NCBI GenBank assembly: GCA_036794585.1
Contig: DAIRGH010000019.1
Coordinates: 1-35,780, forward strand
DNA length: 35,780 nucleotides
Reading direction: 5' to 3'
Source of the DNA: WHSW01 sp036794585
GTDB taxonomy: Bacteria; Actinomycetota; Thermoleophilia; Solirubrobacterales; 70-9
The position numbers were made by a program, and so were the translations under genes. Each line of letters begins with the position of its first letter. Position 1 is the stretch's first letter. Under the pieces are notes generated by a model, which did no database searches, had not been told where the DNA came from, and saw nothing but the letters and a program-made list of their open reading frames with translations. Shown here in pieces: positions 23,962 through 30,587 of the stretch.

Positions 23962-23975
23962 TAGTGTGAGCGCCG
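23962..23975 (+). promoter_or_regulatory. Predicted leaderless -10 element for the acyl-CoA dehydrogenase
   Basis: TAGTGT (23962-23967) ends eight bases before the GTG at 23976. No Shine-Dalgarno sequence is present. Its -35 region would overlap the start of the divergent thiolase gene, so RNA polymerase cannot easily occupy both promoters at once. Confidence 0.5.
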
Positions 23976-25733
23976 GTGGAAGCGGCCTCGAAAGCCCAGC
24001 TCGAGGGTAAGGAGGAGCGCGAGGTCTCCTCGTTTGCGAAGTCGCTGTTCTGCGGTCAGATCAACGAGGAGCTCGTCTTCCCCTGGCCGGCGCCCGACCC
24101 CGACGAGCAGGAGCGGATCCGGACGCTGAACGCCGCCGCACGCGAGATCGGCTCGCGGATGGACCACCGCGTGATCGAGGAGCAGCGGTGGATCGGGGAC
24201 GACGTCATTCGCGAGCTCGGCGAGGCGGGGCTGTGCGGCCTCTACGTCGACGAGCGCTACGGCGGCCAGGGCCTGTCGCAGACGGGCTACGCGCGGGTGT
24301 TCGAGACCTTCGCCCAGATCGACGCGACGCTGTCGATCGTGCTCGGCGTCCACCAGTCGATCGGCTTCAAGGGCATCCACATGTTCGGCACCGACGAGCA
24401 GAAGGAGCGCTGGCTGCCCGACCTCGCTACCGGGCGCAAGCTCGCCGGCTTCGCGCTCACCGAGCCCGAGGCGGGCTCGGACGCCTACGAGATCCAGTCG
24501 CGCGCCGTGCAGCAGCCCGACGGCTCGTGGGTCCTGAACGGCGAGAAGCGCTACATCGGCAACGGCGGCAAGGGCGAGGTGTTCACGACGTTCGCCCGCT
24601 GCGAGGTCGACGGCAAGGACCGCCACATCGCGCTGATCCTCGAAAAGGGCATGGAGGGCTTCGAGGTCGGCGAGCGCTTCGACACCATGGGCCTGCGCGG
24701 CAACGACCTGCGGCGGCTGCACTTCAACGACGTTCGCGTCCCCGCCGAGAACGTGCTGGGCGAGCCCGGCGAAGGGTTCAAGATCGCGATGCAGATCCTG
24801 AACAACGGCCGCATCGGCCTCGGCACCGGGTCGGTCGGGGCGACGAAGAAGCTGATCGACCTCACGATCGACCACGTCAAGGAGCGGCGCCAGTTCGGCC
24901 GGCCGCTGGCCGACTTCGAGCTCGTCCAGGACAAGATTGGGTGGATGGTCTCCTACCTGTTCGGCCTCGAGTCGAGCTGCTATCTGACCTGCGGCCTGGT
25001 CGACCGCGGGATCGAGGACTACTCGCTCGAGTCGGCGATCTGCAAGGTCGCGGGCACCGAGTTCCTCTGGTATGCGGCAAACCGGGCGATGCAGCTCAAG
25101 GGCGGCGCCGGCTACATGCGCGACGAGCCCTACGAGAAGATCCTGCGCGACATCCGCATCTTCCCGATCTTCGAGGGCGCCAACGACGTGATGCGGGCCT
25201 TCATCGCGCTCTCGGGGATGAAGCCCGTAGGCGAGCGGCTCTCCGAGCTCGGCGAGATCGGCCTGAACGACCCGATCGGCTCGATCGGCGTGCTGGTCGA
25301 CTACGTCGGCGGCAGGATCGCCCAGCAGGTGCGCCCGGACCGGATCACGCTGGCGCACCCCGAGCTCGCCAAGCACGCCGACGCGGTCTCGGACCAGGTG
25401 GGCGAGCTGCGCTCGGTGACCGAGGGCCTGCTGCGCAAGAACCGCAAGGAGATCATCGAGCGGCAGTTCCAGCAGAAGCGCCTGTCGGCGGCGATCTCGG
25501 ACATCTTCGCCCAGATCGCCGTGCTCTCCCGGGTGACGCAGATCTTCGAGGACCAGGGCGTCGAGCCCTCCGGGCAGGAGCGCTACATCGCCGACACCTT
25601 CTGCTCGCGCGCCGACCGCCGGGTGCGCTCGGCCTTCAGGCAGGTCGAGGCCAACGACGACGAGCGCATGGCGGCGATCGCGAAGCTCGCGTACAAGCGC
25701 GGGGCATACGGATACGCCTTGTTCGAGGACTAG
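23976..25733 (+). CDS. Acyl-CoA dehydrogenase, VLCAD/ACAD9-like
   Basis: A 585-aa FAD enzyme that oxidises acyl-CoA to trans-2-enoyl-CoA and passes electrons to ETF. Seen: AGLCGLYVDERYGGQGLS, FALTEPEAGSDA (flavin/substrate site), MGLRGNDLRRLHF, ILNNGRIGLGTGSVG, RRQFGRPLADFELVQDK, QLKGGAGYMRDEPYEKILRD and IFPIFEGANDVMR with the catalytic Glu. The extra C-terminal region of about 180 residues after the core gives the length of very-long-chain (VLCAD/ACAD9) enzymes. The start is the GTG at 23976; the strong match of the N-terminal region to the class begins within 20 residues. A strong hairpin at 25773-25796 follows. It pairs with the divergent SCP2-type thiolase in lipid breakdown. Confidence 0.95.
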   Translation: MEAASKAQLEGKEEREVSSFAKSLFCGQINEELVFPWPAPDPDEQERIRTLNAAAREIGSRMDHRVIEEQRWIGDDVIRELGEAGLCGLYVDERYGGQGLSQTGYARVFETFAQIDATLSIVLGVHQSIGFKGIHMFGTDEQKERWLPDLATGRKLAGFALTEPEAGSDAYEIQSRAVQQPDGSWVLNGEKRYIGNGGKGEVFTTFARCEVDGKDRHIALILEKGMEGFEVGERFDTMGLRGNDLRRLHFNDVRVPAENVLGEPGEGFKIAMQILNNGRIGLGTGSVGATKKLIDLTIDHVKERRQFGRPLADFELVQDKIGWMVSYLFGLESSCYLTCGLVDRGIEDYSLESAICKVAGTEFLWYAANRAMQLKGGAGYMRDEPYEKILRDIRIFPIFEGANDVMRAFIALSGMKPVGERLSELGEIGLNDPIGSIGVLVDYVGGRIAQQVRPDRITLAHPELAKHADAVSDQVGELRSVTEGLLRKNRKEIIERQFQQKRLSAAISDIFAQIAVLSRVTQIFEDQGVEPSGQERYIADTFCSRADRRVRSAFRQVEANDDERMAAIAKLAYKRGAYGYALFED

Positions 25734-25772
25734 AAGCCGGCGCCGGCGCCCGTCGCACCCGTAACCCCGCTC

Positions 25773-25796
25773 GCCCCCCGTGCGCTTACGGGGGGC
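25773..25796 (+). terminator. Terminator-like hairpin after the acyl-CoA dehydrogenase gene
   Basis: A perfect 9-base stem (GCCCCCCGT against ACGGGGGGC) with a 6-base loop, 39 bases after the stop codon. There is no T-run, so it may end transcription only with other factors, or shield the mRNA end. Confidence 0.6.
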
Positions 25797-25822
25797 AAAG
25801 GCGGAAATCGAGGAGGGAACGA

Positions 25823-26332
25823 ATGCGACGCAACATGAACCTGATCGTGCTCTCGGCGCTGGCCGTGTTGCTCGTCGTCGCCGGGGTGGCCATGGCGAAG
25901 ACGATCAAGGGGACCCAGGGAGACGACGTGCTCACCGGAACCGCGGCGCCCGACAAGGTCATCGGCAAGAAGGGCGACGATCAGATCAGCGGGCTCGCCG
26001 GCGACGATGATCTGCGCGGCAACAAGGGCGCCGACACGATCACCGGCGACGAGGACAACGACCGCCTGCGCGGATTCGCCGGCACCGATTCGCTCGACGG
26101 CGGAATCGGCAACGACTCGGTCGAGGGCGGCAAGGGCGTCGACGAGCTGTCCGGCGGCGAGGGCGACGACTCGATCACGAGTCGCGGCGACGGCAACAAG
26201 GCCGACAACGTGAGCTGCGGCGATGGCACCGACACGGTGAAGGCGGACAAGAAGGACGTCGTCGCGGCCGACTGCGAGAACGTCGACCGCCCAGGGAAGC
26301 CAGAGGGTGGCGAGTACACGCTCAGCCTCTGA
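25823..26332 (+). CDS. Small secreted RTX-like calcium-binding protein
   Basis: A 169-aa exported protein. Residues 1-24 form a signal peptide (MRRNMNLIVLSALAVLLVV, cleavage probably after AMA). The mature part begins TIKGTQGDDVLTGTAAPDKV and continues with about six nine-residue turns of the GGxGxDxLxG type (for example GNKGADTITGD, GGIGNDSVEGG, GGEGDDSIT), the RTX/haemolysin-type calcium-binding beta-roll. Two cysteines (NVSCGDGTD and AADCENVD) near the end are typical of the actinobacterial form. A good ribosome site (GAGGAGGGA, 25810-25818) precedes the ATG. It is too short for a toxin or enzyme and is more likely a cell-surface or exported calcium-binding protein. Hairpins flank it on both sides. 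Confidence 0.88.
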   Translation: MRRNMNLIVLSALAVLLVVAGVAMAKTIKGTQGDDVLTGTAAPDKVIGKKGDDQISGLAGDDDLRGNKGADTITGDEDNDRLRGFAGTDSLDGGIGNDSVEGGKGVDELSGGEGDDSITSRGDGNKADNVSCGDGTDTVKADKKDVVAADCENVDRPGKPEGGEYTLSL

Positions 26333-26355
26333 GCGCAGATCGACGTTTGTAGGAG

Positions 26356-26382
26356 GACGAGGCCCCGCCTGGGGGCCTCGTC
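26356..26382 (+). terminator. Strong hairpin terminator after the RTX-like gene
   Basis: A perfect 11-base stem (GACGAGGCCCC against GGGGCCTCGTC) with a 5-base loop, 24 bases after the stop. The bases after it are T-rich only in part (TTCGTCTG). It separates the RTX-like gene from the sigma-factor pair. Confidence 0.75.
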
Positions 26383-26432
26383 TTCGTCTGTGCGGTATTC
26401 CTAGAGCTCACCCCGGCGGCGCGCAGACGACG

Positions 26433-26981
26433 ATGCCCCTCCCCGACCACTTCGATCGCATCCTCACCGGCGCGAGGGCGGGCGAGGAGTGGGCGTGGCG
26501 CGAGATCCATCTCGCGCTGGCGCCGGTGCTGATCGGCTTCCTGCGCGGCCGCGGCGCCGCCGACGCCGAGGACCTGGCGGGAGAGGCGTTGGTGCAGATC
26601 GTCCGCGACCTGCGGCGCTTCGAGGGGGACTGGCGCGGGTTCAGAGCCTGGTCGCTGGCGATCGCCCGCCACCGGATGCTCGACGCTCGTCGCCGCGACG
26701 CGCGCCGACCCGACGAGCCGCATCCCGATCCTTCCGCGGGTCAGCCGGCCGGCGACGTGAGCGAGGATGCCATGGCGAACCTGGGCCTCGATCGCGTCAT
26801 CTCGCTGCTCTCCGAGCTGTCTTCCGACCAGCGCGACGTCGTGCTCCTGCGGATCGTCGGCGATCTGTCGCTCGAGGAGACGGCGCGCGTGATCGGCAAA
26901 CGAACGGGCACGGTCAAGCAGCTTCAGCGGCGCGGACTGGCGGCGATCAAGCGCCACCTGGAACGGGAGGCGGTCCGGTGA
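26433..26981 (+). CDS. ECF-type RNA polymerase sigma factor
   Basis: A 182-aa group 4 (ECF) sigma factor. Region 2 spans about residues 10-80, with EDLAGEALVQIVRDLRRFEGDWRGFRAWSLAIARHRMLD-like content: the acidic EDL, the FRAWSLAIARHRMLDARRR helix that contacts the -10 element, then a linker rich in Pro and Asp. Region 4 begins near 115 (LDRVISLLSELSSDQRDVVLLRIV) and ends with the helix-turn-helix SLEETARVIGKRTGTVKQLQ. The ATG at 26433 is chosen for its fit with region 2. The stop overlaps the GTG of the next gene (GTGA), so the downstream membrane protein is the probable regulator. Target promoters are unknown. Confidence 0.92.
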   Translation: MPLPDHFDRILTGARAGEEWAWREIHLALAPVLIGFLRGRGAADAEDLAGEALVQIVRDLRRFEGDWRGFRAWSLAIARHRMLDARRRDARRPDEPHPDPSAGQPAGDVSEDAMANLGLDRVISLLSELSSDQRDVVLLRIVGDLSLEETARVIGKRTGTVKQLQRRGLAAIKRHLEREAVR

Positions 26982-27751
26982 GCGCCACGAACGGCCATAA
27001 CCCGCGGCCTCCCGCGGGCGCTTATCCCAATGAGATGCCGAGTCCCGAGCTGGATCCGACCATTCGCCCGTTCGCGCAGGAGCTGCGTGCGGCGCTGCTC
27101 GACGCGCCGCCGGCCGAGGTCGCCGAGGCGCAGATCCAGGCGATGCTCGCCGAGGCACGCGCGATGCCGACGGTTGAGCTGCGCTCGCCGAGGTGGCGGA
27201 ACCGGTTCGCGATCCTGCGCCTGGCCGCCGCCGGGGCCGCGGGGCTCGTCGTGCTCACCGCGGGGCTCGCAGTCGCCGGGGTGCGGCCGCCGGAGCCGAT
27301 CAGCGACACGCTCGAGGCGGTGGGAGTCGACGTGCCAGGCGGCGACGACCTCGGCGAGCCGGACGGCGCGAAGCCCGTTCCGGACGAGCGTGACTCAAGC
27401 GTTCCGCGGGACTCCAACGGCGCCGCGGCGCCGGGCGCAGACGGCGACGGTGATGCTGGGCAGGCTCGGCACGAGAATCGTGGCCGCGGCTCCGGCGCTC
27501 AGGGCAGCGCTGGCCAGCCGGCGGCCGCCGCCGCCGAGGGGCAGGAGACCGCCCAGCAGGCGCAGAGCGGCAATACGCCGCCGACGGATCCTGGCCGGAG
27601 CGAGGATCACCCGAGCCCGCCCGACAACTCTCAATCTCCCCCCGCCCACTCGCAGGGAACGCCTCCGGATAACCCGCAGGCCGACGCGCCCGGCCAGATC
27701 AAGGAGGGCGGCAACCCGCACGGGGGCCCGCCCGGCCAGACCGGCGACTAG
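26978..27751 (+). CDS. Single-pass membrane protein, candidate anti-sigma partner
   Basis: A 257-aa protein coupled to the sigma factor gene (GTGA overlap). Residues 1-75 are cytoplasmic-looking, with LDPTIRPFAQELRAALLDAPPAEV and a helix AQIQAMLAEARAM; one membrane helix follows (AAAGAAGLVVLTAGLAVAGV, about 80-100). The remaining 155 residues outside are Pro, Gln, Gly, Asp and Asn rich with no fold that I recognise. No zinc anti-sigma motif (HxxxCxxC) is present. Its place and topology suggest an anti-sigma factor or sensor, but the N-terminal region does not match a known anti-sigma domain, so this is inference. The tail could pass through the cell wall. Confidence 0.7.
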   Translation: MSATNGHNPRPPAGAYPNEMPSPELDPTIRPFAQELRAALLDAPPAEVAEAQIQAMLAEARAMPTVELRSPRWRNRFAILRLAAAGAAGLVVLTAGLAVAGVRPPEPISDTLEAVGVDVPGGDDLGEPDGAKPVPDERDSSVPRDSNGAAAPGADGDGDAGQARHENRGRGSGAQGSAGQPAAAAAEGQETAQQAQSGNTPPTDPGRSEDHPSPPDNSQSPPAHSQGTPPDNPQADAPGQIKEGGNPHGGPPGQTGD

Positions 27752-27758
27752 CGGCCGT

Positions 27759-28919
27759 TCAGTTCAACCGCTCGACGATCATCGCCTCGCCTTGTCCGCC
27801 GGCGACGCACATGGTCTCCAGGCCGACCGCGTGATCGTCGGTCTCCATCACGTTGAGCAGGGTGGTCATGATCCGGGCGCCGGTCATCCCGAAGGGATGT
27901 CCGAGGGCGATCGCGCCACCGTGGGTGTTGAGCTTCTCGAGCGGGATGTCGCACTGGTCCATGATCGGGATCACCTGGGCGGCGAAGGCCTCGTTGAGCT
28001 CGACCACGTCGATGTCGGACATCGACATCCCGGTGCGCTCGAGCACCCTCTTGATCGCGCCGATCGGCGCCACGCCCATGTACTCGGGCTCGTTGCCCCA
28101 GGTCGCGGCGGTGACGATCCGCGCCTTCGGCTCGAGGCCGAGCTCCTTCGCGCGCGTGTCCGACATCACCAGCACCGCGGCGGCGCCATCGTTGAGCGGG
28201 CACGAGTTGCCGGCGGTCACGCCGCCGCCCCCGAAGGCCTCGGGCAGCTCGGCGAGCTTCTCCAGCGTCGACGAAGCGCGCGGGCCGTCGTCCTTGGCGA
28301 CCTCGTTGCCCTCGTGGTCTTTCACCGGGACGATCTCGCGGTCGAAGAAGCCGTCCTCCTGTGAGCCGACGGCCAGCTCCTGCGAGCGCTGGGCGTACTT
28401 GTCCATGTCGGCGCGGCTGACCTCGTACTTCTTCGCCACGTTGACGGCCGTGAGCCCCATCTCGATGTAGGCGTTCGGCTGGCCGTCGTTGCCCTGGAGC
28501 TTGGGGTTTTGATCCGCCGCCCCGGCCGCCTCGGTGCGCTCGTTGTAGCGGCTGACCCACTCGACGCCGGCGGCGACGTACGCATCGCCCTCGCCGGCCT
28601 TGACCGCGTTGGCGGCATGGCGGATCGCGTCGAGGCTGGAGGCGCAGTAGCGCGAGAAGGTGACCCCGGTCACCTCCTGGGGAAGCTGCTCGGAGAGCAG
28701 CGAGATGATTCGGGCGATGTTGAAGGCCTGCAGGCCCTGCGGCATCCCGCAGCCGCAGAAGACGTCCTCGATGGAGTCCGGGGCGACGTCGGGGTTTCGC
28801 TCGAGCAGCTGGTCGACGACGTAGGTGGCGGTCTCGTCGGGGCGAAGCTGGGCGAGCGAGCCCTTGAACGCGCGCCCGATCGGGCTGCGGGCGGCATCGA
28901 CGATCACGGCTTCGGGCAT
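27759..28919 (-). CDS. Acetyl-CoA C-acyltransferase (thiolase)
   Basis: A 386-aa thiolase that cleaves 3-ketoacyl-CoA in beta-oxidation, or condenses acyl-CoA. Seen: N-terminal EAVIVDAARSPIGRAFKGSL, nucleophile Cys92 in FSRYCASSLDAIRHAA, VVELNEAFAAQ, THGGAIALGHPFGMTGAR with His341, and CVAGGQGEAMIVERL with Cys371, so all catalytic residues are kept. The start is the ATG read from 28919, with AAGGAG about 11 bases upstream. It ends seven bases from the convergent membrane protein gene and is divergent from the rhodanese gene. A minus-strand TACCAT around 28955 may be its -10. It is independent of the SCP2-type thiolase at 22752, giving the cell two thiolase kinds here. Confidence 0.95.
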   Translation of the reverse strand: MPEAVIVDAARSPIGRAFKGSLAQLRPDETATYVVDQLLERNPDVAPDSIEDVFCGCGMPQGLQAFNIARIISLLSEQLPQEVTGVTFSRYCASSLDAIRHAANAVKAGEGDAYVAAGVEWVSRYNERTEAAGAADQNPKLQGNDGQPNAYIEMGLTAVNVAKKYEVSRADMDKYAQRSQELAVGSQEDGFFDREIVPVKDHEGNEVAKDDGPRASSTLEKLAELPEAFGGGGVTAGNSCPLNDGAAAVLVMSDTRAKELGLEPKARIVTAATWGNEPEYMGVAPIGAIKRVLERTGMSMSDIDVVELNEAFAAQVIPIMDQCDIPLEKLNTHGGAIALGHPFGMTGARIMTTLLNVMETDDHAVGLETMCVAGGQGEAMIVERLN

Positions 28920-28972
28920 CTGAATCTGGGCTCCTTGTAGGTCGGTGGGCGGCAGATGGTATTCATCCGGCG

Positions 28973-29332
28973 ATGGCGGAAGAGGTTCTGCGCGAGACCG
29001 AGCTGTCACCCGAGCGCGCCACCGAGCTGATCGCGGGCGGCGCCACGCTGATCGACGTCCGCCGCGCGATCGAGTGGGACGCCGGACGGCTGGCGGGTGC
29101 GCGTCACATCGAGATGAACGACCTGACCGCGGCCGCCGACTCGATTCCCCGCGACCGCCCGGTGCTGTTCTACTGCCGGGGCGGCAACCGCTCGGCGATG
29201 GCCGCCGAGGCCTTCCGCGAGGCCGGCTACGACGCCTACAACATGGCCGGAGGGCTGCAGGCGTGGGCCGACGAGGAGCGTCCCCTGGAGCCCGAGGACG
29301 GCGAGGTGATCGCGCCGCCGCCGCCCTCATAA
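28973..29332 (+). CDS. Rhodanese-like sulfurtransferase
   Basis: A 119-aa single-domain rhodanese. The active-site loop is CRGGNRSA with the sulfur-carrying cysteine, preceded by LIDVRRAIEWDAGRLAGARH (the usual D-R-x-x-E-W/Y region) and followed by AYNMAGGLQAWADE. Such proteins move sulfane sulfur to thiols or cyanide, or act as redox or arsenate-type enzymes; the partner is not known. The ATG at 28973 is 53 bases from the divergent thiolase start. The C-terminus ends in a Pro-rich tail. The next gene starts eight bases later, with its own -10 element overlapping this gene's 3' end. Confidence 0.93.
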   Translation: MAEEVLRETELSPERATELIAGGATLIDVRRAIEWDAGRLAGARHIEMNDLTAAADSIPRDRPVLFYCRGGNRSAMAAEAFREAGYDAYNMAGGLQAWADEERPLEPEDGEVIAPPPPS

Positions 29333-29340
29333 TCGCCGCC
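29328..29340 (+). promoter_or_regulatory. Predicted leaderless -10 element for the coiled-coil membrane protein
   Basis: CATAAT (29328-29333; five of six bases of the TATAAT consensus) ends seven bases before the ATG at 29341. No ribosome site is visible, so a leaderless mRNA is likely; the element overlaps the rhodanese stop. Confidence 0.5.
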
Positions 29341-29778
29341 ATGACCGGCGAACACCCCGAGCCGACCGTGGACGAACGGCTTGCGCGCCTCGAGCGCAGG
29401 CTCGGCATCCGCAGCCTGGCGCTGGGCGCCGCCGTGGTGTTGGCGCTGGCGGCTGGGATCGTCGGCGTCGTGCTCGCGCTGGGCGCCAAGGACGAGAGCG
29501 CGACCAAGGACGAGGTGGCAACCCTGCGCGACCAGGTCGAGGCCGTCCAGCAGGAGGCGGCGAAGGCCGCCGAGCAGGACGTCGCCACGCTCACCGACCG
29601 CCTGGACGCGCTCGAGGGACGGGTGAACACGATCGCGGGCGGCCAGCGCACGACCGAGTCCGAGCTCTCCGTGGTCCAGGACGACATCGACGAGCTGCGC
29701 GACCAGGTTGCTGACCTCGAGAGCGCGCCGCCGGCGGACACGTCCGGCGGTTCGGGCGGCGCCAACGAGTCGCGCTAA
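29341..29778 (+). CDS. Single-pass membrane protein with periplasm-side coiled coil
   Basis: A 145-aa protein of unknown function. A short cytoplasmic N-terminus with DERLARLERRLG precedes one membrane helix (about residues 27-47, LALGAAVVLALAAGIVGVVL). It is followed by a long heptad-rich helix: EVATLRDQVEAVQQEAAKAAE, VATLTDRLDALEGRVNTI and ELSVVQDDIDELRDQVADL, a clear coiled coil to about residue 128. The C-terminus is Gly/Ser rich. It may form a dimer or trimer at the envelope. No enzyme or binding motif is seen. The frame and the ATG after the TA-rich element support the start. Confidence 0.75.
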   Translation: MTGEHPEPTVDERLARLERRLGIRSLALGAAVVLALAAGIVGVVLALGAKDESATKDEVATLRDQVEAVQQEAAKAAEQDVATLTDRLDALEGRVNTIAGGQRTTESELSVVQDDIDELRDQVADLESAPPADTSGGSGGANESR

Positions 29779-29872
29779 GCCTGCAGCTTGTAACTATCGC
29801 TACTATCCCTGCCTGCGTGCGTCCGACGACTCCTCTACGGTCGCGCCCAACGTCCCCGGGAAAGGAGAGGCG

Positions 29873-30022
29873 ATGCCTGAGGGCTACTGCGTGAAGGAGC
29901 GGAAGAAGGTCGAGATCCAGAATCCCCAGCAGGTCACGATGAAGAACGGCCGGCCGGCGATTCAGGGCACGTGCCCGGACTGCGGTACGAAGATCTTCAA
30001 GATCGGCAAGCTCGAGGCGTAG
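29873..30022 (+). CDS. DUF5679 small zinc-ribbon-like protein with an altered first knuckle
   Basis: A 49-aa protein of the DUF5679 type. The pattern GYCVKxRKKVEIQNPQQVTM, then KNGRPAIQGTCPDCGTKIF, fits the family, in which two CxxC pairs make a zinc ribbon. Here the first pair is broken: Cys6 is kept but position 9 is Glu (CVKE), while Cys34-x-x-Cys37 is intact. A clear ribosome site (AAAGGAGAGG) stands just before the ATG, and a strong terminator follows, so it is a real monocistronic gene. Function unknown; family members are small and highly conserved in actinobacteria and archaea. Confidence 0.88.
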   Translation: MPEGYCVKERKKVEIQNPQQVTMKNGRPAIQGTCPDCGTKIFKIGKLEA

Positions 30023-30029
30023 TCGAGCG

Positions 30030-30054
30030 AGGCCGCGGCACGTTGCCGCGGCCT
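30030..30054 (+). terminator. Rho-independent terminator after the DUF5679 gene
   Basis: An 11-base perfect stem (AGGCCGCGGCA against TGCCGCGGCCT) with a 3-base loop, starting eight bases after the stop codon and followed by the AT-rich TAAATA. Confidence 0.85.
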
Positions 30055-30113
30055 TAAATACAGCGGAGGGGCCGGGCCGCCGCACGACGGCGGTCAGTCC
30101 CATGCCGGATGGC

Positions 30114-30134
30114 TTGTGTGCATTGCGCACACAA
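30114..30134. promoter_or_regulatory. 21-base inverted repeat upstream of the PAS gene (possible operator)
   Basis: TTGTGTGC and GCACACAA are perfect 8-base inverted copies around ATTGC. The repeat is 39 bases before the PAS gene ATG at 30174. It has TGTG/CACA cores like CRP-FNR family sites, but the spacing (odd centre) is not the classical TGTGA-N6-TCACA. It could also fold as an mRNA hairpin. Confidence 0.5.
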
Positions 30135-30173
30135 CGCGTGGCAAATGCAGCAAGCGGGTGGAAGAATGCCCCG

Positions 30174-30587
30174 ATGGCGCAGTCGCAGAAGCCGCTGGAG
30201 TTGATCCTCGCCCGCAACCTCCTGACCAGCATCTCGACGCCCGCGTTCCTGGTCGACTCCGACGCCTCGGTCGTCTTCTACAACGAGGCGGCGGCAGCGC
30301 TGCTGGGACGCTCCTTCGAGGACGTCGGCCGGATGAGCGCCGAAGAGTGGACTGCAGCCTTCGGTCCCTTCGACAAGGAGGGCACCCCCGTGGTGGTCGA
30401 CAGTCTCGAGGTCACGGCGGCGATTCGCGAGGGGCGGCCGTCACACGGCAGGTTCACGATCAGGACGGCAGGCGGCGGCCGGACGTCGATCGAGGCCAGC
30501 GCCTTTCCGATCGTCACCTCCGAGCACGGCTCCTCGGGCGCGATGATCCTCTTCTGGCCGCTTTCTGAGAACGGCGGGCCGCGGTGA
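30174..30587 (+). CDS. Single PAS-domain protein
   Basis: A 137-aa protein made of one PAS fold: LLTSISTPAFLVDSDASVVFYNEAAAALLG (the usual N-terminal strand-helix), FEDVGRMSAEEWTAAF, then the beta-strands GRFTIRTAGGGRTSIEASAFPI and a final GAMILFWPL. There is no attached kinase, cyclase or helix-turn-helix, so it must signal through a partner. Its stop overlaps the GTG start of the metallo-beta-lactamase fold gene by four bases, and that neighbour is the obvious candidate. The bound ligand (haem, flavin, small molecule) cannot be read from the sequence. The inverted repeat at 30114-30134 may control it. Confidence 0.85.
   Translation: MAQSQKPLELILARNLLTSISTPAFLVDSDASVVFYNEAAAALLGRSFEDVGRMSAEEWTAAFGPFDKEGTPVVVDSLEVTAAIREGRPSHGRFTIRTAGGGRTSIEASAFPIVTSEHGSSGAMILFWPLSENGGPR

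Noticed and set aside
22752..25376. An 874-codon open frame on the minus strand over the acyl-CoA dehydrogenase gene
   Set aside because: The thiolase homology begins at the ATG read from 23942. The rest is an antisense shadow of the dehydrogenase gene, a usual effect of high GC.
24188..25822. Long plus-strand frame joined to the RTX-like protein
   Set aside because: It is an Arg/Gly/Ala-rich out-of-frame reading of the acyl-CoA dehydrogenase. The true start is the ATG at 25823, with a ribosome site and signal peptide.
27428..27751. Tandem DNA repeats in the low-complexity tail of the sigma partner
   Set aside because: The amino-acid composition is repetitive but I see no regular nucleotide repeat unit.
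29788..29806. TACTAT and TTGTAA as a promoter for the DUF5679 gene
   Set aside because: TACTAT at 29801-29806 is a plausible -10, but no -35 is found at a normal distance, so I did not list it as a feature.
30114..30134. Classical CRP site
   Set aside because: The TGTG and CACA cores are present, but the centre is odd-numbered and the TGTGA-N6-TCACA spacing is not met, so it is listed only as an unassigned inverted repeat.
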